Positions 1 through 7,749 of a stretch of DNA of 30,827 nucleotides are shown one piece after another. The DNA is from an uncultured Clostridia bacterium (lineage in GTDB: Bacteria > Bacillota > Clostridia > UBA1381), in assembly GCA_934462945.1 (NCBI GenBank), contig CAKSJF010000025.1:1-30827 (forward strand). The letters run 5' to 3'. Positions within the stretch are counted from its first letter, which is position 1. Each line of letters opens with the position of its first letter. Under the pieces are notes generated by a model, which ran no database searches, was not told the origin of the DNA, and saw nothing but the letters and a program-made list of their open reading frames with translations. Both the position numbers and the translations under genes were made by a program.

Positions 1-4
1 AAAA

Positions 5-12
5 TCCTCCTT
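5..12 (-). promoter_or_regulatory. Ribosome binding site of a gene beyond the left edge
   Basis: Read on the minus strand this is AAGGAGGA followed by TTTT at the window edge, a near-perfect Shine-Dalgarno. It sits about 40 bases past the stop codon of the 857-residue SLH protein, so a further minus-strand gene almost certainly begins just outside the window and belongs to the same transcription unit. Confidence 0.7.
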
Positions 13-24
13 GTATTTCTATTT

Positions 25-40
25 TCAGGCTTTCGCCTGA
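25..40 (-). other. Small hairpin with GAAA tetraloop
   Basis: On the minus strand TCAGGC, GAAA, GCCTGA form a 6-bp stem closed by a GNRA-type tetraloop. No U-tract follows, so it is not a convincing terminator. It lies between the SLH gene stop and the ribosome binding site of the next gene and may be an intercistronic stability or processing element. Confidence 0.5.
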
Positions 41-49
41 TTTACATGT

Positions 50-2623
50 TTATTCGTACAAAACGCCGTCCATCACGCGTGATTCCTGAATGTACAGTCC
101 CATCATCTTGCCGTAAACAAGCACCTCGCTGCTTTCAACCGACTGACTGCGCGGATGATGTACAATCACGTTACCGCTGTATTTGTACGATTGCTCCACA
201 CTGTTCTTTTCCACCAGGGTCACAATGCCATCCCGGTAGCCGGTGATTTTTCCATAAATGTAGCGCGGTGTATCTACGCCGACGCTTGCCGGCACATAGG
301 AGCTTTCATTCTCATAATCGAACATTTTCATAAAATATACAATCTCATTTTTTGTGTTGACACGATAGGTCAGATAATCGCCGGCATGAAGGGTTCTTGC
401 TTCCTCCTCCAGGGTGTTTCCGTTTGCAAGCCGGAAGCTGTCCTGTGACTTAATATAAAGCGTCTGATCAATCTTTCCGTCAATCGTTCCCTCAATACCA
501 ACCACTGCCTCGTCGTCCTCATTCACCGTTTCCACGATCTTCTTCACAAGAATCCGCTTTCTCTGATCCTCGCTCCGCGTTTCGTCGCCCTTTACAACCA
601 TAAACGGAATCGTTTTTGACTCTCCCGTCCGGTACATATCGCAGGTAACGCCCTCATTGTTTGAATAGCTTGCGTTTCCAATCGAATAATAGCTGTCTGC
701 CGCCGCCTGATCGTTCGGAATGGTAAACACAACCGTTGAGTTATCTGTTTCAAAGGTAGTCAGAACACCTAAAACGCTTGTATCTGTGTTTACAAAGTGT
801 GCTCCGGCAAGCTTATAGGTCAGCGATTTTCCGTCTCCGATATAAACTCTCCGAAAACCGGTATAAGCCTTTCCAAGACTGAGATCGTTATATTCAGTAT
901 CCTTTGCAAACTGAATACTTGTTAGTCTGCCGTCCTCTGATACCTTATATTCTGCCAGTCTGCGTTTATCTGTCGTTCCGTCCGGCCAGAAATCCTTCCA
1001 TTCTCCTTCTTCTTTGATCTTGTAGGATTTCTGATTGATTTTAAGTTTCTTTTCTGCAATCAACCGCTTGAATGTACCATCCGAATCAAAAATTTTAACG
1101 ATCAGATGATCCTCCTCATCCTCATCCAGAATCATTTTGGTGACAATTCCGTAGTGTGTTCCCTCCCTGATTCCGTCCGCGTCAATATACGCGATCTTTC
1201 CGGCGCTGTCCAGATAGAATTTGATAGTATCTCCGATTTTATTTTTTGTCTTATCAAATTCCTCTTGATTGCAGACAAGATATTTGATTCCATCTGCTTC
1301 AATTTCCCGATCCTCGCTGGAAACCGAATCAAGCTTTGCTGAGAGAATATTGCGGCATGCATAGATCAGCTTATAGTCTGCTCCGCTGTCGAAAACAGAA
1401 ACCACGGAATCCGTCTTAATTTCAGACAGCTCTCCCTTTTCGCCGTCAATATAAATTTCATAATCTCTGCCGGCATCATCCCCCACCTGAAGCGAGGTGT
1501 TATGCTTGGAATCGTAAATGACATTTTTATCTGTGTCAACACTGGTAACAATATAATTCTCGTAACGGTACAGGAACACTACCTCATACTGGTTATCCCC
1601 GTCATTATCAATTAAGGTTACCTCACCATTCCAATCCTCGTCATAAAAGCTGATATTGGTAAGATCGGAAACAGCCTTTCCGTTATAGAGAATATCCGCC
1701 GTTTTTGAAATGGCTTTACTCTTTTTGGAACGTGAGCCGCCGTCAGAATAAATATAGCGTCTGTCCTGGAAATCGTCCACCTTTTCAGAGCTTAGGTTTA
1801 GCACATCCGCGTCCTTTGATTTTGCAATCGTGAGAAGAACAAAATCTCCATCCGACTCCATGTAATAGAAATCACATTCCAAACCAAAAAGCCGGTATGC
1901 GTCCGTTTCTCCGATATCATATGAAATTCCGTCAATGATAACGGTATCAACAGCGCTGTTCATTGCCCCGGATACCAAGCCGGAAATGCTGTTTGCACTC
2001 ACGATTCCCGTATCCTTGTATGCGTCAAAATAATGCTCTAAGGCAGTTTCCCCGGTTTTCTCAAAGGTTTCCTCTCCAAGATCATTTCCTCTTAGCATCA
2101 CCTCCATATCCAGGCAGTTTTCTGCCAATTGATACAGTTCTCCCACCGTCATCGGGCTGGAAAAGCGGATTCCCTTAATCAGCTTGCTTTCATCAAACCC
2201 AATCAGCTTCCACTTCGTTCGTTCAAAGGCTGCATATCCTAACACTCTGCCCATCACGGCAACCGCGTCATTTTTGGTGATCTGCTCATCCGGATGGAAT
2301 GCTCCTGCACCGTCTCCCAGCATAATGCCGCTGATATAGGCAGTATAGATATCCTCCGAATATACGCATCCGTCCACATCCGAAAAGACCTGTTCTGCCC
2401 TTCCATTGCCGCCATAGCCGTTCATCAGTCCAACACCCACATGCGCCAGGTCGGCACGCGTTGCAACTGTATCCAGCTCTGTTTTATCTGCAATTTTTAA
2501 TGCACCGACAATGTCTAAGGTTTTATTTTCTTCTGTATCCTTTGCATAAATCACAGTAACTGCGCAAAAGGTGAGCGCCGCCGCTGTGACTGCGGATACT
2601 GCTTTTTTTAAAATATTGATCAT
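50..2623 (-). CDS. Large secreted S-layer-homology (SLH) domain protein, function unknown
   Basis: Protein of 857 residues. An upstream in-frame ATG at 2635 exists, but GGAG lies 6 bases before the ATG at 2623, so I use that start. Residues 1-27 form a signal peptide (ILKK, a long hydrophobic run, then a VIYA cleavage-like site). Residues about 50-175 carry degenerate SLH repeats, with TRADLAHVGVGLM and FHPDEQITKNDAVAVMGR as the clearest motifs. The remaining roughly 680 residues are beta-rich and acidic and seem to hold loosely repeated modules of the form I..DGI.Y....G....FY.....G....I. (for example around residues 230 and 455). I recognise no catalytic domain. SLH domains normally bind pyruvylated cell-wall polymers, so this should be a wall-anchored surface protein. 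It is the last gene in the window of the sugar-transporter operon, 36 bases after the other SLH gene. Role in glycan capture is inference from context. Confidence 0.85.
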   Translation of the reverse strand: MINILKKAVSAVTAAALTFCAVTVIYAKDTEENKTLDIVGALKIADKTELDTVATRADLAHVGVGLMNGYGGNGRAEQVFSDVDGCVYSEDIYTAYISGIMLGDGAGAFHPDEQITKNDAVAVMGRVLGYAAFERTKWKLIGFDESKLIKGIRFSSPMTVGELYQLAENCLDMEVMLRGNDLGEETFEKTGETALEHYFDAYKDTGIVSANSISGLVSGAMNSAVDTVIIDGISYDIGETDAYRLFGLECDFYYMESDGDFVLLTIAKSKDADVLNLSSEKVDDFQDRRYIYSDGGSRSKKSKAISKTADILYNGKAVSDLTNISFYDEDWNGEVTLIDNDGDNQYEVVFLYRYENYIVTSVDTDKNVIYDSKHNTSLQVGDDAGRDYEIYIDGEKGELSEIKTDSVVSVFDSGADYKLIYACRNILSAKLDSVSSEDREIEADGIKYLVCNQEEFDKTKNKIGDTIKFYLDSAGKIAYIDADGIREGTHYGIVTKMILDEDEEDHLIVKIFDSDGTFKRLIAEKKLKINQKSYKIKEEGEWKDFWPDGTTDKRRLAEYKVSEDGRLTSIQFAKDTEYNDLSLGKAYTGFRRVYIGDGKSLTYKLAGAHFVNTDTSVLGVLTTFETDNSTVVFTIPNDQAAADSYYSIGNASYSNNEGVTCDMYRTGESKTIPFMVVKGDETRSEDQRKRILVKKIVETVNEDDEAVVGIEGTIDGKIDQTLYIKSQDSFRLANGNTLEEEARTLHAGDYLTYRVNTKNEIVYFMKMFDYENESSYVPASVGVDTPRYIYGKITGYRDGIVTLVEKNSVEQSYKYSGNVIVHHPRSQSVESSEVLVYGKMMGLYIQESRVMDGVLYE

Positions 2624-2659
2624 TGCATACTCCATTCCGCCGCCGGTTGCGGCTTCCTT

Positions 2660-4366
2660 TTATTTTAAATGAATCAGTCTGTAAATCATCACAGCAGCCT
2701 CTGCCCTTGTGATCTTATTCTTCGGCCGGAAACTTCCGTCTGCATAGCCGGAAATCACACCCTTTTGAGAAAGTGCGGAAACTGCGTCCTGCGCGTAACT
2801 GCTGATTTCTGCAAAATCAGAAAATTCTGCTGGGTCACCGCCGCTGATCTTTCCGGCTCTTGCTGCCATCACTGCCATGTCCTCTCTGGTAACATGCTCT
2901 TTTGCACCGAAATAACGCTCGCTCATTCCGCGCACGATTTCCTGTTCATAGGCGGCATTGACAAAGCCTGCCGACCAGCTTTCATCTGCATCCTCAAACT
3001 GTCCTCTCTTTTCTGAGGCAGAAATTCCGAATGCTTTGCAAAGCATTGTTACAATTTCCTCTCTTGTGATCTCCTGATCCGGACAGAATTTTCCGTCCTC
3101 GATTCCGCTGACAATTTTCTGATCATAAAGAGACTCAATTGCCTCCTTTGCCCAGGAAACACTGCCGATATCATCAAAGGACTTCGACGCTTTGATTGTT
3201 TCGTCCGTCTTGGTCGGATAGGTTACCACCTGCTGACCGCTGCTGCCGGTCTTTTTACCGCCGGAACCGCCGGAACTGCTTGTTCCGCCTCCTCCGCCGC
3301 TTGTAGAATCTGCGGAATTTTTAATGGCAGCAGAGAGCATTGCTGAAAACTGTTCCATGGTATCAAAATCTGTCTGCTTTGCAGATACAACTGCGGCATA
3401 AACGCGATTCAATCGTTCAGCCGAAAGCTGCTCCAGGCTTTTCCTGTTTTCCTCGGAGAGAATTTCCGAAAAATCCTTTAAAACTTTTTCCACCTTGCTT
3501 TTATGATCAAGGTTTTCTGCTGTTTCTAAAAACAGAGATTCTAAAAACAGTCTTGCTGTGTCATCTTTCACCGTGATTTTAGATTGATTCTGATACATTC
3601 TGTTAAAAACAGTCTGCTGATTTTGGAGCGCTTCATAATATGAATTGGTCAGCGCCAATCCGAAATAGTCTGCCTGCTCCTGTGCAGTTAAAAACGTTTT
3701 TAACTGCACAGCGCTGTTTGCAGCCTTAGCGGCTGTCATGAAGATACCGTCCCGGACGTCCTGTTTTACGCTTTCTGTTGTCAGTGTGGCTGCTGCCTTA
3801 ATTTTTTCGTTGATCAGCTGCTCTGCGTAGGTTTTTTGCGCCTGATCAAACTGTTCCCATATGCCGGGCAGCGTGATTCCGAGAAGCTCCATATCTGTTT
3901 GTAAAGTATCTGCCTTTACACCGTTTTTTAGTTCCTCAAGCTTTTTATCAATTTCAGCCTTAGAGGTATAGGAAAAGCTGGTCACGAGCTTTAATGCTTC
4001 ATGCCCGGCATCCGGTGAATCCACATAGGCTCTTGCCCAGAACGGATCCTCCTTTTTTGCCATGCCGTCTAACTGAAATAAGTAGGTAAAGCTTCCATCC
4101 TCCTTCACAGTTGTGTGTGAAAACAGGCTGACCTTTTCTTTAAAATTTTCTGCGGTGATGGATGGAATCTCATCAACATCTTTTCCGATCGGCTGTATAA
4201 TTTCGAGATTGACATTTTCTCCGCTGTATTCAGTCCCGGCAAAGCCTGTCAGAGTGAGGGTATAATTTTCGTAATTTGCCTCCACCGTAATTCCTGCATC
4301 CTGCGCATATGCCGCGGAGGCGCTCAAAAGCGCCATGGAAAGGCATAATATAAGCTTTTTCATCAT
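2660..4366 (-). CDS. Secreted protein with three C-terminal SLH domains
   Basis: Protein of 568 residues. Residues 1-21 are a signal peptide ending AYA before QDAG. Residues about 24-135 look beta-rich, and about 135-350 are alpha-helical and Lys/Glu/Gln-rich with no recognised family. Residues 351-380 are a Gly/Ser linker. Three SLH repeats follow at about 397-447, 456-503 and 514-566, each with a D.W or similar aromatic start, an I(V)SG(Y).DG.F.P....TR core (FCPDQEITREEIVTML, FRPKNKITRAEAAVMI) and a final helix. This is the usual wall-anchoring triplet. The start uses the first of two adjacent ATGs, with AAGGA 11-12 bases upstream. The gene follows the binding-protein gene by 35 bases and precedes the larger SLH gene, so both are probably co-transcribed with the sugar ABC transporter. 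Substrate or structural role unknown. Confidence 0.88.
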   Translation of the reverse strand: MMKKLILCLSMALLSASAAYAQDAGITVEANYENYTLTLTGFAGTEYSGENVNLEIIQPIGKDVDEIPSITAENFKEKVSLFSHTTVKEDGSFTYLFQLDGMAKKEDPFWARAYVDSPDAGHEALKLVTSFSYTSKAEIDKKLEELKNGVKADTLQTDMELLGITLPGIWEQFDQAQKTYAEQLINEKIKAAATLTTESVKQDVRDGIFMTAAKAANSAVQLKTFLTAQEQADYFGLALTNSYYEALQNQQTVFNRMYQNQSKITVKDDTARLFLESLFLETAENLDHKSKVEKVLKDFSEILSEENRKSLEQLSAERLNRVYAAVVSAKQTDFDTMEQFSAMLSAAIKNSADSTSGGGGGTSSSGGSGGKKTGSSGQQVVTYPTKTDETIKASKSFDDIGSVSWAKEAIESLYDQKIVSGIEDGKFCPDQEITREEIVTMLCKAFGISASEKRGQFEDADESWSAGFVNAAYEQEIVRGMSERYFGAKEHVTREDMAVMAARAGKISGGDPAEFSDFAEISSYAQDAVSALSQKGVISGYADGSFRPKNKITRAEAAVMIYRLIHLK

Positions 4367-4401
4367 TTCTTTATAATTCCTTTCTGACTCTGCAATCAGT
4401 C

Positions 4402-5742
4402 TTATCTCTTTACTAAGCCGTCCTCATTATCGGCATAGAATGAAAAGTCTGCATCTACCTTATACTCGTTAATATCTGCTCCTGCGTCAATTGCCTTTTG
4501 CAGCGCTGCATTATAGGTATCTGTAATCTGCTGCAATCCCTCTTTCACATCTCCATCGCTCAGAATCAGGTTTTTCAGCATTGTCCAGCAGTCATCCTGT
4601 TCCAGTTTCAGGAGGTTACTCGGTGTATCAACAGCGTCTGATTTTGCAACCGGGAATTTATACTCGGAAAACTCCTTAAAGCCTTTCTTGCTTTCTTTTT
4701 TTGCCGGATCCTCCTGCAAGGACAGGAACCATTTGTAAACTGCAAGCTGTTCATCCGGATGCTTGGAGCTTGCGCTCATATAATAAACTGTTCCGACACC
4801 GACTCCGTACGGATAGCCGCCGCGAACCTCACCGTCCATGGTCGGATATTCTGTAATTCCCCAATCGTCATTCACAACAAACTGCTCACTGTATACATCC
4901 ACATCCCAGCCTGCTGCGCAGATCATACCAATATTACCCTCGGCAAACTGTGCGCGTGCCGTATCATTATCGGTGGTATACGGAGACGGGAACACAGAAC
5001 CGTCTGCAATAATCTCACGATATTTTTCAATCAGCGGTGCATATACGCTAAAATCGTACTCACCCTTAACCGGATCGTATCCGTCTGCATTATAGAATCC
5101 GGACACTGCGCTCGGAATAATCACATAATATCTTGTAAAAATCGCATCTTTAAACGGCATCACATATCCAAATTTCTTTCCGCCGCCGATTTCGGTGATC
5201 TTTTTTGCGTCCTCCCGAAGCTCATCCCAGGTTTTGGGCGGTTCTTCCGGATTTAAACCTGCCTCTTTGAAAAGATCCTTGTTCCAAAGCAGCTTATACC
5301 CAGGGCATCCCTTTTGTGCCGTTCTTAGGTTGTATGCCTTATCGCCATGATAAACAACCTTAGAGCTTCCGTATGTATCGATCCACTCATCCCGGAGGTC
5401 ATCCGGAATTTCCCGGAACCATCCGTCCTTAATTGCAAGCTCATCCATTGCGCCGCTCATGCTGGTGTGAATGTCCGGCGCATTATTGGAAGTGTAGCCG
5501 GTTTTGATCAGTTCCTCGATATTGTCTGCCTTAAAGTCAAACACAACCTGGATATTCTGGTCATTTTCACTGTTAAATTTGTCTGCCTCTTTCTGATAGA
5601 AGTCCATTTTCGACCGCTCCGAAGTAACGATCCTGATTTCGACCGGCTTTCCTGCCTCGTCCTTGCTGCCGCATGCAGCCAGGCTCAAAAGCATTGCTCC
5701 TGCCAAGACTGCTGTCATACCTTTTTTGATTTGTTTTTTCAT
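4402..5742 (-). CDS. Extracellular sugar-binding lipoprotein of an ABC transporter
   Basis: Protein of 446 residues with a lipoprotein signal peptide: basic start, hydrophobic stretch and lipobox LAAC with the modified cysteine at residue 24. The body is typical of family 1 solute-binding proteins (SBP_bac_1, CUT1): an early IRIVTSERS strand, W-N-KDLFKEAGLNPEEPPKTWDEL around 150-175, a later FAEGNIGMICAAGWD and a C-terminal helical region. It would bind a mono- or oligosaccharide outside the membrane and pass it to the two permeases encoded just upstream. The ligand cannot be read from sequence. An AAAGGAAAGGG ribosome binding site precedes the ATG by five bases. Operon order permease, permease, binding protein, SLH, SLH. 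No ATPase gene accompanies it, as is usual for Firmicutes CUT1 systems that share an MsmX-like ATPase. Confidence 0.93.
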   Translation of the reverse strand: MKKQIKKGMTAVLAGAMLLSLAACGSKDEAGKPVEIRIVTSERSKMDFYQKEADKFNSENDQNIQVVFDFKADNIEELIKTGYTSNNAPDIHTSMSGAMDELAIKDGWFREIPDDLRDEWIDTYGSSKVVYHGDKAYNLRTAQKGCPGYKLLWNKDLFKEAGLNPEEPPKTWDELREDAKKITEIGGGKKFGYVMPFKDAIFTRYYVIIPSAVSGFYNADGYDPVKGEYDFSVYAPLIEKYREIIADGSVFPSPYTTDNDTARAQFAEGNIGMICAAGWDVDVYSEQFVVNDDWGITEYPTMDGEVRGGYPYGVGVGTVYYMSASSKHPDEQLAVYKWFLSLQEDPAKKESKKGFKEFSEYKFPVAKSDAVDTPSNLLKLEQDDCWTMLKNLILSDGDVKEGLQQITDTYNAALQKAIDAGADINEYKVDADFSFYADNEDGLVKR

Positions 5743-5773
5743 TTTTTCCCTTTCCTTTCTCTAAAATATTTGA

Positions 5774-6646
5774 TTACCCCTTGACTCCGCCTAAGGTAAC
5801 TCCTCCCATAAACTGCTTATTGCAGATTATATACGCTAACACTACCGGCAGCAGCGAAATATTGACTGCCGCCAGAATTGCCGACCAGTTTGTTGCCATG
5901 CCGGCGCCGCCGGATTTTAATTCTACAATTGCAACCGCAAGCGTCTGCATTTTCGCGTTTCCGGCTGTAATAATCATCGGCATCAGATAAGAATTCCAAA
6001 CTCCCCGAAATGCCAGAAGTGCATTTACAAAAACAACCGGCATCATCATTGGAAAAATAATATGGAAGAATGTTCTGGAAAACGAACATCCATCAAGCTT
6101 TGCCGCCTCATCAAAGCTTGATGAAATTCCTTTTAAATAGCTTTCGCACAAAAGAATGGATGCAACCGGTGCACCGCAGCTGACAAAGATCAGACCCAGG
6201 TAGTTTTTATTAATTCCTAAATTAACGGTAAGGTTATAAATCGGATACAGCGTTGCCGATCCGGCACCGATAAACATAGATGCCATATACATGCCGCGGA
6301 TAATCTTTTTCCCTTTGAAATCCCGTCTGGAAAATGCATATGCAGTCATAGTCGACATTGCTGTTGTAATCAGCACTGCCGCAATGGTAACAACAAAGCT
6401 GTTGATAATGTATCTTGCAAAATTGACCTTTTCAAACACATAAACGTAATTTGAAAACGTTAATTGCTTCGGCAGCAGACTATTGGACGTCATTAATTCC
6501 TGATTAGACTTTAATGCCCCTAAAACACTGTAGACAATTGGAAAAAGGGTCACAATTGCTACCAAAATCAAAATACTGTATAGGACAGCCCGGATCAGCA
6601 GCTCTGCCACATTTAATTTGTGATTTTTTGTAATAATTCTTGCCAT
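5774..6646 (-). CDS. Sugar ABC transporter permease, MalG-like
   Basis: Protein of 290 residues with about six membrane segments: a first one near residues 15-40, then a cluster from 75 to the C-terminus. The conserved cytoplasmic EAA loop that contacts the ATPase is visible as FDEAAKLDGCSFSRTFFHIIFP near residues 180-200, and the protein ends GGVTLGGVKG, the characteristic MalG-family tail. It is the inner-membrane partner of the preceding MalF-like permease, 14 bases away. GGGAG lies about 10 bases before the ATG. Length is normal for the family (about 275-300). Substrate inferred only as a carbohydrate. Confidence 0.95.
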   Translation of the reverse strand: MARIITKNHKLNVAELLIRAVLYSILILVAIVTLFPIVYSVLGALKSNQELMTSNSLLPKQLTFSNYVYVFEKVNFARYIINSFVVTIAAVLITTAMSTMTAYAFSRRDFKGKKIIRGMYMASMFIGAGSATLYPIYNLTVNLGINKNYLGLIFVSCGAPVASILLCESYLKGISSSFDEAAKLDGCSFSRTFFHIIFPMMMPVVFVNALLAFRGVWNSYLMPMIITAGNAKMQTLAVAIVELKSGGAGMATNWSAILAAVNISLLPVVLAYIICNKQFMGGVTLGGVKG

Positions 6647-6660
6647 AGCTTATGTTCTCC

Positions 6661-7596
6661 CTAATAAATTTCTGATGACTTTTTGGAAAATGCCAGGTAA
6701 ATGACCGTCAGAATACCGGAGATTACAGCGGAAATAGAGCTTAACGCTGCTGTATATCCATATTCCGGCACACCGCCGCCAAACAGCCGCTTATAAATCA
6801 TAATCGACATTGTGGTCGTTGCGCCCTGCGGTCCTCCTGCGGTCAGAACCCAGATATTATCAAACACGCCCAGACTGCCGATCAGTGCCAGCATCAGAAT
6901 GATCCGGAAAGTCGGCATCATGAGCGGCAGGGAAATTTTGAAAAAGCACCGTACCCTGCCTGCGCCGTCAATTTCCGCACTCTCGTAAACATCCGGGGAA
7001 ATCCCCTGCAAGCCGGATAGAATCAGCAGCGTATTCTGACCGAATATCTGCCAGACCGCTACAACGGTACAAACCACCAATGCAGAGCTTCCGCTTCCTA
7101 AAAAGTCCGTCCGCTCATGGATCATGCCCAGTTTTAATAAAATGGAATTTAAAATTCCGTTATACGGAGAAAAAATAAAGGAAAAGACCACGCTCATAAC
7201 TGCCGCACTGGTAATGGTCGGCAGAAAATAAACACCGCGAAAAAGTCCCTGCCCCTTAATTCTTGTTTCATTTAATATCACGGCCGTTAAAAGTGCAAGC
7301 GGTATCTCCAAAAGGAGCTTTAAGCCTGCAATCTTAAATGTGACTAAAACAGAATTCCACCATTGTGTGTCCTGGGTAAACACCCTCACGAAATTATCCA
7401 GTCCGATAAAGGTTGCTTTGGTAATTCCGTCATACTCGTAAAACATGTACTTATACACCCACACAAGCGGGTAGATTGTCAGCAATGCAAACATGATAAA
7501 CGTTGGAATGACAAACACATAGGTACTCCCCACATCTTCATACCATTCTCCAAAGCTTCTCCTGTTTGCCGCCCTGGTTCGCAGAACTTCTTTCAT
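6661..7596 (-). CDS. Sugar ABC transporter permease, MalF-like
   Basis: Protein of 311 residues from the ATG at 7596. A longer reading would use GTG at 7608, but the AAGGAG ribosome binding site abuts that GTG, leaving no usable spacing; from the ATG it lies 13 bases upstream, long but possible. Six membrane segments are apparent, the first at about residues 25-50, ending in a segment before the KKSSEIY tail. The EAA loop appears as VYESAEIDGAGRVRCFFKISLPLMMP around residues 210-235. First gene of the transporter operon, with its own promoter just upstream. It forms the heterodimeric channel with the MalG-like protein. Confidence 0.93.
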   Translation of the reverse strand: MKEVLRTRAANRRSFGEWYEDVGSTYVFVIPTFIMFALLTIYPLVWVYKYMFYEYDGITKATFIGLDNFVRVFTQDTQWWNSVLVTFKIAGLKLLLEIPLALLTAVILNETRIKGQGLFRGVYFLPTITSAAVMSVVFSFIFSPYNGILNSILLKLGMIHERTDFLGSGSSALVVCTVVAVWQIFGQNTLLILSGLQGISPDVYESAEIDGAGRVRCFFKISLPLMMPTFRIILMLALIGSLGVFDNIWVLTAGGPQGATTTMSIMIYKRLFGGGVPEYGYTAALSSISAVISGILTVIYLAFSKKSSEIY

Positions 7597-7631
7597 CTGT
7601 CGTTTCACTCTCCTTGTGTAATTATACTAAA

Positions 7632-7686
7632 ATTATAGCATCTGATTCGGGTTTCGTATATGGATTTTTGTATGCCGGATTTGTAT
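7632..7686 (-). promoter_or_regulatory. Promoter and candidate activator site for the sugar-transporter operon
   Basis: On the minus strand a TATAAT -10 box occupies 7637-7632, with no good -35 box, as expected for an activator-dependent promoter. The motif TACAAAAATCCATA occupies 7672-7659, exactly 21 bases upstream of the -10. A related half-site ATACAAATCC lies at 7686-7677 and an ATACGAAACCC at 7659-7649. The 14-bp motif and its spacing recur in the promoter of the kinase/regulator genes (11165-11205), which points to binding by the AraC-type response regulator. A second TATAAT at 7626-7621 is too close to the ribosome binding site at 7615 to be the -10. Confidence 0.6.
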
Positions 7687-7702
7687 ATTTGTAATATGAT
7701 GC

Positions 7703-7749
7703 AAAAAAAGCGATGTAAAAAAATTGGTGTTTTTACATCGCTTTTTTTT
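7703..7749 (-). terminator. Rho-independent terminator after the response regulator
   Basis: A 12-bp perfect stem (GCGATGTAAAAA at 7710-7721 with its complement at 7730-7741) closes an 8-base loop and is flanked by A- and T-runs, so it can act in both directions. It overlaps the stop codon of the response regulator and separates the regulatory transcript from the transporter operon, which then needs its own promoter. Confidence 0.9.

Noticed and set aside
3245..3310. Gly/Ser low-complexity stretch as a possible DNA repeat
   Set aside because: It encodes a flexible linker between the helical region and SLH triplet; codons vary, so it is not a nucleotide repeat array.
4759..5256. A 165-codon open frame on the plus strand inside the binding-protein gene
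   Set aside because: It is the shadow of a clear lipoprotein gene on the other strand, with no family features and no ribosome binding site seen.
4402..7596. Search for an ATPase gene of the sugar transporter
   Set aside because: None is present in the window; CUT1 systems in Firmicutes commonly share an MsmX-like ATPase, so the absence is not odd.
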